A DNA stretch of 35,239 bases from an uncultured Parasphingopyxis sp. (GTDB taxonomy: Bacteria > Pseudomonadota > Alphaproteobacteria > Sphingomonadales > Sphingomonadaceae), in contig NZ_CAKZNF010000061.1 in assembly GCF_937129435.1 (NCBI RefSeq), forward strand, positions 1 to 35,239. Direction: 5' to 3'. Positions 24,749-33,286 of this stretch are shown one piece after another. The translations under genes were made by a program, and so were the position numbers. Each line of letters starts with the position of its first letter. The stretch's first letter is position 1. The notes below the pieces were generated by a model. The model saw only the letters and a program-made list of their open reading frames with translations, did no database searches and had not been told where the DNA came from.

Positions 24749-24827
24749 GTCGAAACAAAAAAGACACGGGTTCGGCCGATAGGGTTGTCGGGAAGCGCCG
24801 CACCGGCAATGCTGGCAACACCCATTT

Positions 24828-24903
24828 TGGTGACCCCTACGGGACTCGAACCCGTGTTTTCGCCGTGAGAGGGCGACGTCCTGGACCGCTAGACGAAGGG
24901 GCC
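24828..24903 (-). tRNA. tRNA-Glu (anticodon CTC)
   Basis: The gene gives 76 nt including an encoded 3' CCA (24828-24830). The 7-bp acceptor stem pairs GGCCCCT with AGGGGTC, with one G-T pair. The anticodon stem TCGCC/GGCGA encloses the loop CTCTCAC, giving anticodon CTC, which reads GAG. The T-arm is ACGGG-TTCGAGT-CCCGT, a perfect stem with a canonical loop. The D-arm is consistent with tRNA-Glu. A promoter-like pair lies upstream at 24928-24956. Confidence 0.96.
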
Positions 24904-24927
24904 GTCACGCGATGGTCGCGGGCGGCT

Positions 24928-24956
24928 CACTTAGGGTCGGGACGGGAAGAGGTCAA
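24928..24956 (-). promoter_or_regulatory. Likely promoter of tRNA-Glu
   Basis: On the minus strand TTGACC (24951-24956) is followed after exactly 17 bases by TAAGTG (24928-24933). The -10-like box ends 24 bases before the mature tRNA 5' end, leaving room for a short leader. Confidence 0.55.
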
Positions 24957-25007
24957 CTCTTTCGCCATGCTCTGCTATGGCCCCATACATACCGCAGGAG
25001 GCCCGCC

Positions 25008-25682
25008 ATGACGACGCAGCTCAGGATCGACTTCATCTCCGACATCGCCTGCCCATGGTGCGTGATCGGACTGCGGAACATGGAGGCGGCGCTCGCCGAA
25101 GTTGGTGACGAGATCGCAGCGTCGATCCGCTTCGAACCGTTCGAACTCAACCCCGACATGGCCGAAGGGGGTATGGATCGCGCGGCTTATTTCGCCGAGA
25201 AATACCGGCTGCCGGCCGACGAGGCGAAAAGGCGCGGCGGAGCGATCCGCGAGGCGGCGGAGGCGACGGGCTTTGCCATGAACACGGGCGAGGGTTTCCG
25301 GATCTACAACACCTTCGACTGTCATCGCCTGCTGCACTGGGCGTTGGGCGAAGGCCGGCAGCGGGCGCTCAAACATGCGCTGTTCGAAGCCTATTTTACC
25401 GACAATCGCGATATTTCCGATGCGGACGTACTCGCCGAGGTGGCGGTCGGCGTGGGGCTGGACGAGGGAAGAGCGCGGGAAATTCTGGCGGGCGATGAGT
25501 TTGCCGATGTGGTCCGTACTGAAGAGCAGGAGGCGCGCCGCAACGGCGTACAGTCCGTGCCCACAATCATTGTCGCGGGCGAATATGTCATCAACGGTGC
25601 GCAGCCGCCGGAGATCTTCATGAGGGCGTTCCGGCACATTGCGGGTGAGGTTGCGAAGAAGGCCGTGGCGGCGAACGTCTGA
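25008..25682 (+). CDS. DsbA-family oxidoreductase, FrnE-like
   Basis: The protein has 224 residues. The ATG at 25008 has AGGAGG at 24996-25001. The thioredoxin-fold active site is C15-P-W-C18 in DIACPWCVIG. The inserted helical domain and the late cis-Pro motif G-V-Q-S-V-P-T-I-I-V match the FrnE subgroup of DsbA-like proteins. There is no signal peptide, so it acts in the cytoplasm, unlike true DsbA. FrnE-like proteins are disulfide isomerases or oxidoreductases linked to oxidative stress, and the substrate here is unknown. It is a single gene, divergent from the tRNA gene. Confidence 0.9.
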   Translation: MTTQLRIDFISDIACPWCVIGLRNMEAALAEVGDEIAASIRFEPFELNPDMAEGGMDRAAYFAEKYRLPADEAKRRGGAIREAAEATGFAMNTGEGFRIYNTFDCHRLLHWALGEGRQRALKHALFEAYFTDNRDISDADVLAEVAVGVGLDEGRAREILAGDEFADVVRTEEQEARRNGVQSVPTIIVAGEYVINGAQPPEIFMRAFRHIAGEVAKKAVAANV

Positions 25683-25770
25683 CTAGGCTTGCAATCCGGG
25701 TTGACGTGCGCGTCAATTCGGCGGCACATGGGATCAAACAGAACAAGAATATCCGTGCCGGGAGAGACCC

Positions 25771-27582
25771 ATGGCCACCGATACCGCTACCGCCGAACCC
25801 CAAGCCGTCGACAAGGCAGCGATCCTCGCCCGATATCGCGAGGAACGCGACAAGCGCATCCGCCCCGACGGCAACGAGCAATATCTCGAACTCAAGGGGC
25901 AGCTCGCCCATTATGCCGAAGACCCCTATGTCCCGCGCAAAGAACGCGAACCGCTGACCGATCACGTCACCGTCGCGTTCGTCGGCGGCGGATTTTCCGG
26001 GCTTGCGACGGGCGCGCGGCTCAAGGAAGCGGGGATCGACGACATCCGAATCGTCGAAAAGGGCGGCGATTTCGGCGGCACCTGGTATTGGAACCGCTAT
26101 CCGGGCGCGCAGTGCGACACTGCCTCGATGATCTACATGCCGCTGCTCGAAGAGACGGGGCATATGCCGAGCGAGAAATATGTCCACGCGCCGGAAATCT
26201 TCGATCATTGCCGCCGCATTGGCGAACATTACGGGCTTTACGAGCATGCGCTCTTTCACACACGCATCGAACGCCTCGAATGGGACGGCGAGCTTTCGCG
26301 CTGGACGATCGAGACTGATCGCGGCGACAAATTCACCGCGCAATATGTCGCGCTCGGCACCGGCCCGCTCCACGTCCCCAAGCTTCCCGGCATCCCCGGC
26401 ATCGGCGATTTTGCGGGACACAGCTTTCACACCAGCCGCTGGGACTATGCCTATACCGGCGGCGACGAACGCGGTGCGCCGCTCGACAGGCTCGGCGACA
26501 AACGCGTCGCCATCATCGGCACCGGCGCGACATCGGTGCAGGTCGTCCCGCACCTCGCCCGCGCCTGCAAGGAGCTGTACGTCGTGCAGCGCACGCCCTC
26601 TTCGGTCGATGTGCGCGCCAACGAGCCGATCGATCCCGACTGGTTCGAAGAGATATCGACGCCGGGCTGGCAGACGCGCTGGCTCGACAATTTCACCGGC
26701 AACCAGGGGCTGGGCTTTGCGACCGAGGATCTGGTCAAGGACGGCTGGACCGACCTCGCCCATCGCATTCGAAGCCGGATCGCCGATCTGCCGCCGGAAA
26801 AGCGCACGCCCGAAAACATGCTCGCGGCGTGGGAAGACGCCGATATCGAGAAGATGGAGGAGATCCGCGCCCGCGCCGGCGAGATCGTCAAGGACGGCGA
26901 AACCGCGGAGAAGCTGCAAGCCTGGTATCGCCAGCTCTGCAAGCGGCCCTGCTTTCACGACGAATATCTGCAGGCGTTCAACACGCCGGGCACGCACCTG
27001 ATCGACACCGACGGCAGGGGCGTCGAGCGGATCACCGCCAAAGGCTTCGTCGTCGGCGGCAGGGAATATGAAGTCGACTGCATCGTCTATGCTTCGGGCT
27101 TCGAGGTCGGCACCAGTCTCGAACGCCGCATGGGTTTCGATCCGGTCGGCCGCGACGGGCAGACGCTTTCGCAAGCATGGGAAGACGGGATGCGGACCAA
27201 GCACGGCATTCATGTGCACGGCTTTCCCAACCTGTTCCTCGTCCAGGCGACGCAAGGCGCCAACCTGATCTCGAACTACCCGCACAATCTCGTCGACAGC
27301 GCCAAGACCATCGCGACGATGATCGCCCATGCCGAAGAAACCGGCGCGGACGAGATCGAGGTGACGCAAGAGGCGCAGACGAAATGGGTCGAGCTATTGA
27401 TGACCGGCCCCGGCATGCTGATCGGCACGCCCGATTGCACGCCCGGCTACTACAACAATGAAGGCCACCCGACCGAGCAAGCCAAATACGCCGTCGGCTA
27501 TCCCGCGGGCGCCCAGGCCTATTTCAAGTATATCGAGGACTGGCGCACGAACGGGCGATTCGAGGGGGTGGAGTTTCGCTAG
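25771..27582 (+). CDS. Flavin-dependent Baeyer-Villiger-type monooxygenase
   Basis: The protein has 603 residues. The ATG at 25771 is preceded by GGGAGAG. It is a class B flavoprotein monooxygenase that would use FAD, NADPH and O2 to insert oxygen next to a ketone, giving an ester or lactone. Seen in order: an N-terminal extension of about 60 residues, the FAD loop GGGFSG (72-77), the motif GGTWYWNRYPGAQCD (102-116) typical of Baeyer-Villiger enzymes, the fingerprint FAGHSFHTSRWD (214-225, with D in place of the usual final P) and the NADP loop GTGATS (250-255). The size and N-terminal extension resemble cyclododecanone/steroid-type enzymes more than the shorter cyclohexanone type. The substrate is unknown. 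No hydrolase follows directly. Confidence 0.92.
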   Translation: MATDTATAEPQAVDKAAILARYREERDKRIRPDGNEQYLELKGQLAHYAEDPYVPRKEREPLTDHVTVAFVGGGFSGLATGARLKEAGIDDIRIVEKGGDFGGTWYWNRYPGAQCDTASMIYMPLLEETGHMPSEKYVHAPEIFDHCRRIGEHYGLYEHALFHTRIERLEWDGELSRWTIETDRGDKFTAQYVALGTGPLHVPKLPGIPGIGDFAGHSFHTSRWDYAYTGGDERGAPLDRLGDKRVAIIGTGATSVQVVPHLARACKELYVVQRTPSSVDVRANEPIDPDWFEEISTPGWQTRWLDNFTGNQGLGFATEDLVKDGWTDLAHRIRSRIADLPPEKRTPENMLAAWEDADIEKMEEIRARAGEIVKDGETAEKLQAWYRQLCKRPCFHDEYLQAFNTPGTHLIDTDGRGVERITAKGFVVGGREYEVDCIVYASGFEVGTSLERRMGFDPVGRDGQTLSQAWEDGMRTKHGIHVHGFPNLFLVQATQGANLISNYPHNLVDSAKTIATMIAHAEETGADEIEVTQEAQTKWVELLMTGPGMLIGTPDCTPGYYNNEGHPTEQAKYAVGYPAGAQAYFKYIEDWRTNGRFEGVEFR

Positions 27583-27962
27583 CGCCGCGCGAACAGCGTG
27601 CGTTTCTTCGCAAAGGTCACACCTGCTTTACACTTGCTTGACACAGGCCTGGGCAATTGGGTCCCGGAAAAGGCCGTACGCGGGTATCGGAACACCCGGA
27701 AGTCGCACATGTCCCCCTCCACGCGCGCGAGCGCAGCGCTGGACCGTTTCGCCAATATGCACCACTGAGAAGGAGCCGCGCGGAGGCTATCAGAGCAGAG
27801 GACGAGTAGGACAGGGAAAAGGTCCGCATTGCGTCCACAGCAGGCGACGGATGGATTTCTGCATTTGGGTGGTTTTCTGAACGCCGATTTTGAAGCGCTG
27901 AAGACATTCACTACTTTGCAAGCGCCACGATTGCGAGGTTCGCGAAAGCTATGGCCGGACGG
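27583..27962. other. 380-base gene-free stretch with no recognised content
   Basis: Several short frames of 80-140 codons cross this stretch on both strands, but none has a ribosome-binding site, a recognisable motif or normal codon choice. A TTGACA occurs near 27638 without a matching -10 box. The right part grades into lower-G+C sequence around the DUF805 gene. I see no tRNA, terminator or inverted repeat. Confidence 0.5.
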
Positions 27963-28466
27963 TCATGGTCGCGGGTCTTCTCCATATCGATTGGCGCCCA
28001 TCGACCCGGGCCAAAATGCTAGAACGAGCGTCAATAGCGACAATACTATGAAGGCTAGGCTCTCAACGAGATGCGGCTCCCTAGGCACAATACGATGATC
28101 AACAAAACTCTCTGCGTAAACGGACAAAAATTCGATATCACGCCAAAAAGTAATGGCAATTGGTGGCAATGCCACCAAGCCCAACCAACCTGACCTGTCC
28201 TGATCGTGAAGGCGACGAATGAACAATGCAGGCATGGGAATAAATAGTAGAATCTGGACCATGAACCGGACCACGAAGGTCGCGTAGAAGCCTAGAATGA
28301 CCGACGCTATGCCTACTGCGATGAAGTTAGCTGCTGTTGCTAATATCGCGTAGACGACCAAATCTGTCCGCCTCGTTCGCCCGGAAAATCTGAAGACCCC
28401 ATTCAGTGCCCGGAGGAGGCCTGAACGAAACAGCTCGATGTTCTCGTTCATCGGTTCGTAGGCCAT
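27963..28466 (-). CDS. DUF805 family inner-membrane protein
   Basis: The protein has 167 residues. Two starts are possible: the ATG at 28466, or the ATG at 28451 giving MNENIELF. Neither has a strong ribosome-binding site. DUF805 marks are F-S-G-R-T-R-R-T-D-L near the N-terminus, R-R-L-H-D-Q-D-R-S-G-W in the middle and the end G-A-N-R-Y-G-E-D-P-R-P. Four membrane helices are visible. The function of the family is unknown. G+C content and codon use are visibly lower than in the neighbours, which suggests transfer from another source. Confidence 0.85.
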   Translation of the reverse strand: MAYEPMNENIELFRSGLLRALNGVFRFSGRTRRTDLVVYAILATAANFIAVGIASVILGFYATFVVRFMVQILLFIPMPALFIRRLHDQDRSGWLGLVALPPIAITFWRDIEFLSVYAESFVDHRIVPREPHLVESLAFIVLSLLTLVLAFWPGSMGANRYGEDPRP

Positions 28467-28516
28467 GAAATTCTGCCTGCATCATTTTGCCGATGTCCGC
28501 AAATGAGTCGAAAGCC

Positions 28517-28552
28517 GAACGTCGGCCTTAATCTGAACGTCGGCTTTAATTG
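28517..28552. repeat. Two tandem copies of an 18-bp unit
   Basis: GAACGTCGGCCTTAAT (28517-28532) is followed 18 bases on by GAACGTCGGCTTTAAT (28535-28550), with one difference. The repeat lies in the 155-base gap between the DUF805 start and the DAHP synthase stop. It is next to an ATGTCCGCAAATGAGTCG stretch that resembles scattered sphingomonad repeats I remember but cannot verify. Confidence 0.6.
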
Positions 28553-28621
28553 TGTGACCCTCTGCCATTGTACAGTCACACTCCGTCCTGAAACCGAGCA
28601 ATTGCTCTGCAGCCATCAAAT

Positions 28622-29998
28622 CTAGGCCGCCTGACTCGCCTCGTCCTTGCGGCTTTCCTCGTTCAGCATTTCCGCCAGCAGGAAGGCCAGTTCGATCGCC
28701 TGGCCCGCGTTCAAACGCGGGTCGCAATGGGTGTGGTAGCGGTTGCCGAGGTCCTGTTCGGATAGGTCCATCGCGCCGCCCGTGCATTCGGTGACGTCCT
28801 GACCGGTCATCTCGCAATGGATGCCGCCGCCATGGGTGCCTTCGGCGCGGTGGACGGCGAAGAAGCCCTTCACCTCGGCAAGGATGCGGTCGAACGGGCG
28901 GGTCTTGTAGCCCGACGCCGCCTTGATCGTGTTGCCGTGCATCGGGTCGCACGACCAGATGACCGGGTGACCTTCGGCCTTTACCGCGCGCACGAGCGGG
29001 GCGAGGCCGTCCCCGACCTTTTCATGGCCGAACCGGCTGATCAGCGTAATGCGGCCCGGCGAGCGATCGGGATCGAGGATGTCGAGCAGCTTGAGCAGGT
29101 CGTCCGTGGCAAGGCTCGGCCCGCATTTCATGCCGATCGGGTTCGATATACCGCGGAAGAATTCGACATGCGCCGAATCCTCGAACCGCGTCCGATCGCC
29201 GATCCAGACGAAATGGGCGCTGGAGGCGTAATAATCGCCGGTCGTGCTGTCCTGCCGCGTCAGCGCCTGCTCATAGGGCAGCAGCAGCGCCTCGTGGCTG
29301 ACGTAAAAGTCCGTGCCGTTGAGTTGCGGCACACGGTCGGCATCGATGCCGCACGCGTCCATGAAGGCGAGCGCCTCGCCGATCCGGCCGGCCAGTTCCT
29401 CGAACTTGGTCGCCCAGGGGCTGCGTCCCATGAAATCGAGCGTCCAGCTGTGCACCTTGTGGAGGTTGGCATAACCGCCGCCGGCATAGGCGCGCAGCAG
29501 GTTGAGCGTCGCGGAGGCCTGCGAATAGGCGCGCAGCATCCTCTGCGGATCGGGAATGCGCGAGGCGGGCTCGAACGCGATGTCGTTGACGATGTCGCCG
29601 CGATAGGAGGGCAGGGTGACGCCGTCCTGCTCCTCGACGTCGGAGGAGCGCGGCTTGGCGAACTGCCCGGCCATTCGGCCGACCTTCACCACCGGCATCT
29701 TCGAGGCATAGGTCAGGACGACGGCCATCTGCAGGATGACGCGGAAGGTGTCGCGGATATTGGTGGGATTGAACTCGGCGAAGCTTTCGGCGCAGTCGCC
29801 GCCCTGCAGCAGGAAGGCGCGGCCCGATGCGACTTCGGCAAGTTCGGCGCGAAGCTGCTTCGCCTCGTCGGCGTAGATCAGCGGCGGATAGGAGGCGAGC
29901 GTCTGCTCCACCGTGGCAAGCGCCGCGGCATCGTCATAGGCCGGCATCTGGATGCCGTTGGCCTCACGCCAGCTATCGGGTTTCCATTCCATACCCAT
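28622..29998 (-). CDS. Class II 3-deoxy-7-phosphoheptulonate (DAHP) synthase
   Basis: The protein has 458 residues from the ATG at 29998, with another ATG two codons later. It catalyses the first step of the shikimate pathway, joining phosphoenolpyruvate and erythrose 4-phosphate. Class II features are clear: [18 protein letters not shown] with the metal-ligand Cys (C69), [17 protein letters not shown] with the metal-ligand His, [19 protein letters not shown] with the Glu, and [12 protein letters not shown] with the Asp. The length is typical. The long N-terminal regulatory extension of the mycobacterial enzyme is much reduced. It stands alone, without other aro genes. Confidence 0.96.
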   Translation of the reverse strand: MGMEWKPDSWREANGIQMPAYDDAAALATVEQTLASYPPLIYADEAKQLRAELAEVASGRAFLLQGGDCAESFAEFNPTNIRDTFRVILQMAVVLTYASKMPVVKVGRMAGQFAKPRSSDVEEQDGVTLPSYRGDIVNDIAFEPASRIPDPQRMLRAYSQASATLNLLRAYAGGGYANLHKVHSWTLDFMGRSPWATKFEELAGRIGEALAFMDACGIDADRVPQLNGTDFYVSHEALLLPYEQALTRQDSTTGDYYASSAHFVWIGDRTRFEDSAHVEFFRGISNPIGMKCGPSLATDDLLKLLDILDPDRSPGRITLISRFGHEKVGDGLAPLVRAVKAEGHPVIWSCDPMHGNTIKAASGYKTRPFDRILAEVKGFFAVHRAEGTHGGGIHCEMTGQDVTECTGGAMDLSEQDLGNRYHTHCDPRLNAGQAIELAFLLAEMLNEESRKDEASQAA

Positions 29999-30111
29999 CG
30001 CAATCGCTCACATTTCCGCCAGTTTCGCGGGATCGATGCGGCAGCATGACGCAGATTGCAACCAAGTTTTGTTGGTCACGGAGATAGGGAAATTGCACCG
30101 AATGTGCCGAT

Positions 30112-30143
30112 CCGGCCCGCCGGTTTCGCCAGCGACGGGCCGG
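30112..30143 (-). terminator. G+C-rich hairpin after the carotenoid oxygenase gene
   Basis: CCGGCCCG (30112-30119) pairs perfectly with CGGGCCGG (30136-30143) across a 16-nt loop, starting 23 bases beyond the stop codon on the minus strand. No T-run follows, so a role as a terminator is only suggested by position. Confidence 0.35.
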
Positions 30144-30165
30144 AAAGGCGTGACCGCTACCGCTG

Positions 30166-31605
30166 TCAGGCCAGATCAGTGTCGTCGACCCAGTTGCCGT
30201 GGAAACCGGGCGGGACGCGATGCGGTAGGCGAATCGTCGCGACCGGATCGCCCTCGAAATCCTTGACGTCGAGGATGACGAGATCGGTCGTCTCGTTGTC
30301 GGCATCGACGACGAGCCCCATCAGATGGCCGTCCAGTTCGCCCTCGCCATAGGGCACGAACACGAACTCGCCGGGATAGCGGTGCGTGCCGAAATCGTGC
30401 GTTTCGCGCGTGCCGGTTTCCAGGTCGTGCTTGTAGAGGAAGCTGTCGCCGACGAATTCGGCGCCGGCATTGTTCGTCGCGACGGTATAGGCGTAGCGAT
30501 AGGGCTTGCCGGTGAGGCGTTCGTCGAAGCGCGGAAATTCCTGCGGATCGGGATCGAGCACGGTGCGTTCGACCTTGCCGCCCTTGCCGTCGATGACCCA
30601 GCGTTCGAAACTCATCCGGCTGTCGTCGGGGCCTTCGGTGCTTTCATGGAACAGCTTGTCGTGGACGCAGACGTCCATGACGACGGCACCATCCGCGCGC
30701 TCATAGGCATTGGCCGGGTGGAAGACATAACAGGGATCGATATCGTGCCAGACGATCGTGTCGCCGACCGCTTCCTTGCCGAGCAGCCCGATCCGCGCCT
30801 TGTGCTGCGGGTTCCAGGCATAGGGGAAACCATAGCCGCCCATGATCCGCTTCATCGAGAAGGTGACGGGCAGGTCCATGACGACGACATAATTGCCGGT
30901 GATCGCACAATCGTGGATGCTGGGCCCGTGTTCGACGGCGATGGGTTCGTCGCGGCGGACTTTCCCGTCGGTGCCGAGTACCGTGTGATGGACGACGTTG
31001 AGATCGGGTGCGTTGTACGTGATCGCGTGCAACTCGCCGGTTTCCGGATCCTTGTGCGGATGGGCGGAAAAGGCGCTGCCGAGCGTGCCGTCGAAATCGC
31101 TGTGCCGGACCGTGTCGAGCGTGTCGGACAGTTCGACCGGATGGCCGCCCGCCTCGACGACGCCGAAGATCTTGCCGGCATGGCCGATGACGTTGGTGTT
31201 GACGGTGTCGCTGCGATCGTTGCGCGGGCCTGGGGCAGGGGGCTCGCCCAGCGCCTTGCTGACCGCGTTCGAACGAAGCCAGCGATTGCGGTACCAGTCG
31301 GCCTGACCGTCCTTGATCCGGATGCCGTGAACCATGCCGTCGCCGACGAACCAGTGATGGGTGGCGGCGTTCACGGGTCCGATCGGATTGGGGCCGATCC
31401 GCATATAGCGTCCGTCGAGATGTGCCGGGATGGCGCCGGTTACAGGCAGCTGCTCGAGCGTCACCTCCTCGGTCATCGGCCGGTGGAGACCCGAGACATA
31501 GGGGTGATCGCCCTTGCGGCTCTTCATGGCGGCGCTCGCCTTGCCGATCCCCAGGATCGCCGATCCGACGCCTTTCCTGATTGTCTCTTCCACTTTGCTG
31601 GCCAT
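30166..31605 (-). CDS. Carotenoid oxygenase (RPE65/NOV/lignostilbene dioxygenase family)
   Basis: The protein has 479 residues. The ATG at 31605 is preceded on the minus strand by GAGGA at good spacing. It is a non-heme iron dioxygenase of the seven-bladed propeller fold, which cleaves a carbon-carbon double bond in carotenoids, apocarotenoids or stilbenes. All four iron-binding histidines are present: H182 (SAHPHKD), H231 (SIHDCAIT), H296 (YVFHPANAYE) and H469 (PPGFHGNW). Other family marks are GRYMRIGPNP near residue 66 and a GDGMVHG segment. No signal peptide is seen. Sphingomonads use relatives both for carotenoid turnover and for stilbene (lignin) breakdown, and the substrate is open here. 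It shares a palindromic operator with the divergent tetR gene, so induction by a ligand is likely. Confidence 0.93.
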   Translation of the reverse strand: MASKVEETIRKGVGSAILGIGKASAAMKSRKGDHPYVSGLHRPMTEEVTLEQLPVTGAIPAHLDGRYMRIGPNPIGPVNAATHHWFVGDGMVHGIRIKDGQADWYRNRWLRSNAVSKALGEPPAPGPRNDRSDTVNTNVIGHAGKIFGVVEAGGHPVELSDTLDTVRHSDFDGTLGSAFSAHPHKDPETGELHAITYNAPDLNVVHHTVLGTDGKVRRDEPIAVEHGPSIHDCAITGNYVVVMDLPVTFSMKRIMGGYGFPYAWNPQHKARIGLLGKEAVGDTIVWHDIDPCYVFHPANAYERADGAVVMDVCVHDKLFHESTEGPDDSRMSFERWVIDGKGGKVERTVLDPDPQEFPRFDERLTGKPYRYAYTVATNNAGAEFVGDSFLYKHDLETGTRETHDFGTHRYPGEFVFVPYGEGELDGHLMGLVVDADNETTDLVILDVKDFEGDPVATIRLPHRVPPGFHGNWVDDTDLA

Positions 31606-31664
31606 GATTACTGTCCTCGTTTCGCTTCCGGTGAAAAGCCGCGGTTGCGGTCCGACTCGAAATG

Positions 31665-31703
31665 TTTACACTGTTATCTTAGGGCAAATGATAACAGTGT
31701 CAA
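31665..31703. promoter_or_regulatory. Shared divergent promoters with TetR-type palindromic operator
   Basis: A perfect 11-bp inverted repeat, ACACTGTTATC (31668-31678) and GATAACAGTGT (31690-31700), is separated by 11 bases. On the minus strand TTGACA (31698-31703) and TAAGAT (31676-31681), 16 bases apart, form a promoter for the oxygenase. On the plus strand TTTACA (31665-31670) and TGATAA (31689-31694), 18 bases apart, form one for tetR. Both promoters are covered by the palindrome, so one bound repressor could shut off both genes. Confidence 0.75.
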
Positions 31704-31726
31704 CATGAGTTGCAAAACAGGACGCG

Positions 31727-32317
31727 ATGACGAAGAAAAAAGACGGCTATCATCATGGCGACCTGCGAAGCGCGCTCGTTAAAAACGGCCTGAAACTGGT
31801 CGCCGACACCGAAGACGGCGATGTCGGCCTGCGCGAGGTGGCCCGCGAGACCGGCGTCAGCGCGACCGCCGTCTACCGCCATTTCCCCGACAAGGACGCG
31901 TTTCTCCGGGCGCTGGCCGGTGCGGGATTCGAGATGCTTTACGACGCACAGGCGAAAGCGGCTGCGGGGCGGGCGGCAAAGGATGAAGGCTTTCGCGCCA
32001 TCGGCCAGGCCTATGTCCATTTCGCGATCGATCATCCGCCGCTGTTTCGCTTGATGTCGCGCTACATGCCGAGCGCCGACGATTTCCGCGAAGGCCGGCT
32101 GGCCAAGGGCAATCGCGCTGGCCGGTTACTCACGGACTATCTGGCCGAATTGCTGCCCGGCGAAGAGAATGAATCAAAGCGGCAGGTTGCCGCGATTCAG
32201 GCGATTGCACTCGTTCATGGCCTCGCCCAGCTCGTGCTCGGTGGCCAGATTCCGAAGGACAGGTCGCTGATCGATGCTGCGGTGGACGAATTCGGCAGCT
32301 GGCATCACGAGAGCTGA
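31727..32317 (+). CDS. TetR/AcrR family transcriptional regulator
   Basis: The protein has 196 residues. The ATG at 31727 has AGGA at 31719-31722. The N-terminal helix-turn-helix (about residues 33-63) reads VGLREVARETGVSATAVYRHFPDKDAFLRAL, a standard TetR pattern (quoted in part: V-S-A-T-A-V-Y-R-H-F-P). The C-terminal ligand domain (about 70-190) has the F-A-I-D-H-P-P-L-F-R-L-M segment seen in the TetR subgroup with a WHG-type C-terminal domain. The palindrome in its own promoter suggests self-repression and control of the divergent carotenoid oxygenase. The ligand may be that enzyme's substrate or product. Its stop codon directly abuts that of the next gene. Confidence 0.92.
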   Translation: MTKKKDGYHHGDLRSALVKNGLKLVADTEDGDVGLREVARETGVSATAVYRHFPDKDAFLRALAGAGFEMLYDAQAKAAAGRAAKDEGFRAIGQAYVHFAIDHPPLFRLMSRYMPSADDFREGRLAKGNRAGRLLTDYLAELLPGEENESKRQVAAIQAIALVHGLAQLVLGGQIPKDRSLIDAAVDEFGSWHHES

Positions 32318-33286
32318 TCAGGCCCCGGGCACCCCGAGGCCACGCGCCGAAGCATTGATCCGCGCCAGCTGCTGCGAATTGCCCGAAAAGGCCTCGCGCG
32401 CGCGGCGCCAGGCGGCTGCCGCCTGAGACGACTGGCCGAGCTGCATCCGGGATCGCATCAGCATGATCCAGCCATCCGCATCATTGGGATTGTTTCGCAG
32501 CCGCCGGTCGAGCCCTTCGACCATATTTTCGATCATCATGTCCTGCTGGCCTTGCGGCAGCTGGCTGGCCGAGCGCATTTCCTGCGGGGTAGGCCCCGGA
32601 ATGCCCTGCGTCGCGGCGGACGGCATCTGGTTCGCCGCAGCCGTCCCTTCGGGGGGAAGCCGGTCGCTGACATCGATCCCCGAAAGCTCCGACACCTCGT
32701 TGATCAGGCGCCGGACATCGGCGGCCCAGGGCGCATCGGGCGGCGAATCGCGGAGCAGCGCGATCCAGACATCGAGCGCTTCAGCCCGCTGCCCGGCCAT
32801 GTCGAGCCTGACGCCTTCGAAATAGCGGGCACGCGGATCGGTCGGATCGAGCTCGAGCGCCCGGGCGAAGGCCTGTTGCGCGGCCGCCGGAAATTCATTC
32901 GGCGTCGCGAGAACGAGCGCTTCGCCGAGCGCGGAATGGTAGCGCGCATTGGTCGGGTCGAGTTCGGCGGCACGGCCATAGGCACGCGCCGAATCCTGAT
33001 AGCGCTCGACCTGGAAATAGGAGAGGCCGAGCAGCGCCCAGCCCTCGACATCGTCGGGATTGTCATCGAGCCTCTGCTCGAGCTGCGGGATCGCCTGGCT
33101 GAGATCGCCGCCGGACGCCTCCATGGGCGCGCCCTCGGTCGGCGCACCGCTTTCGGCCGCGCCCTGGCTGCCGTCGCGGGTCAATGCATAGCCGATCGAG
33201 AAGGTCGCGATCGCCGCCGCCGCTATGAGCACATAGCGCCCCGGCCCCGATCGATCGTTGCTCTTTTGTGTCGCCGAACCAGCCAT
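32318..33286 (-). CDS. TPR protein resembling CcmI/CycH
   Basis: The protein has 322 residues. I chose the ATG at 33286 because AAAGGA lies 5 bases upstream. A GTG at 33301 would put that site inside the gene. A short basic start and one membrane helix (about residues 16-35, V-L-I-A-A-A-A-I-A-T-F) anchor a periplasmic part. Tetratricopeptide repeats follow: L-E-Q-R-L-D-D-N-P-D-D-V-E-G-W-A-L-L-G, then E-L-D-P-T-N-A-R-Y-H-S-A-L-G-E and E-L-D-P-T-D-P-R-A-R-Y. A last repeat region near the C-terminus has R-N-N-P-N-D-A-D-G-W. The spacing resembles the C-terminal half of CcmI/CycH, the apocytochrome c chaperone, but no ccm genes adjoin. It is divergent from the reductase gene and convergent with tetR. 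Confidence 0.82.
   Translation of the reverse strand: MAGSATQKSNDRSGPGRYVLIAAAAIATFSIGYALTRDGSQGAAESGAPTEGAPMEASGGDLSQAIPQLEQRLDDNPDDVEGWALLGLSYFQVERYQDSARAYGRAAELDPTNARYHSALGEALVLATPNEFPAAAQQAFARALELDPTDPRARYFEGVRLDMAGQRAEALDVWIALLRDSPPDAPWAADVRRLINEVSELSGIDVSDRLPPEGTAAANQMPSAATQGIPGPTPQEMRSASQLPQGQQDMMIENMVEGLDRRLRNNPNDADGWIMLMRSRMQLGQSSQAAAAWRRAREAFSGNSQQLARINASARGLGVPGA

Noticed and set aside
24702..24790. A second complete tRNA next to tRNA-Glu
   Set aside because: Only the 3' end is recognisable. The T-stem does not pair and no matching acceptor strand, D-arm or anticodon arm lies at the right distance.
25618..27369. A 583-codon open frame antisense to the Baeyer-Villiger gene
   Set aside because: The plus-strand protein has all cofactor motifs and a ribosome-binding site. 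The antisense frame has no recognisable domain and its openness follows from codon bias.
30325..31782. A 485-codon plus-strand frame opposite the carotenoid oxygenase
   Set aside because: It runs through the operator and into tetR in another frame, with no motif. The minus-strand oxygenase has four iron-binding histidines.
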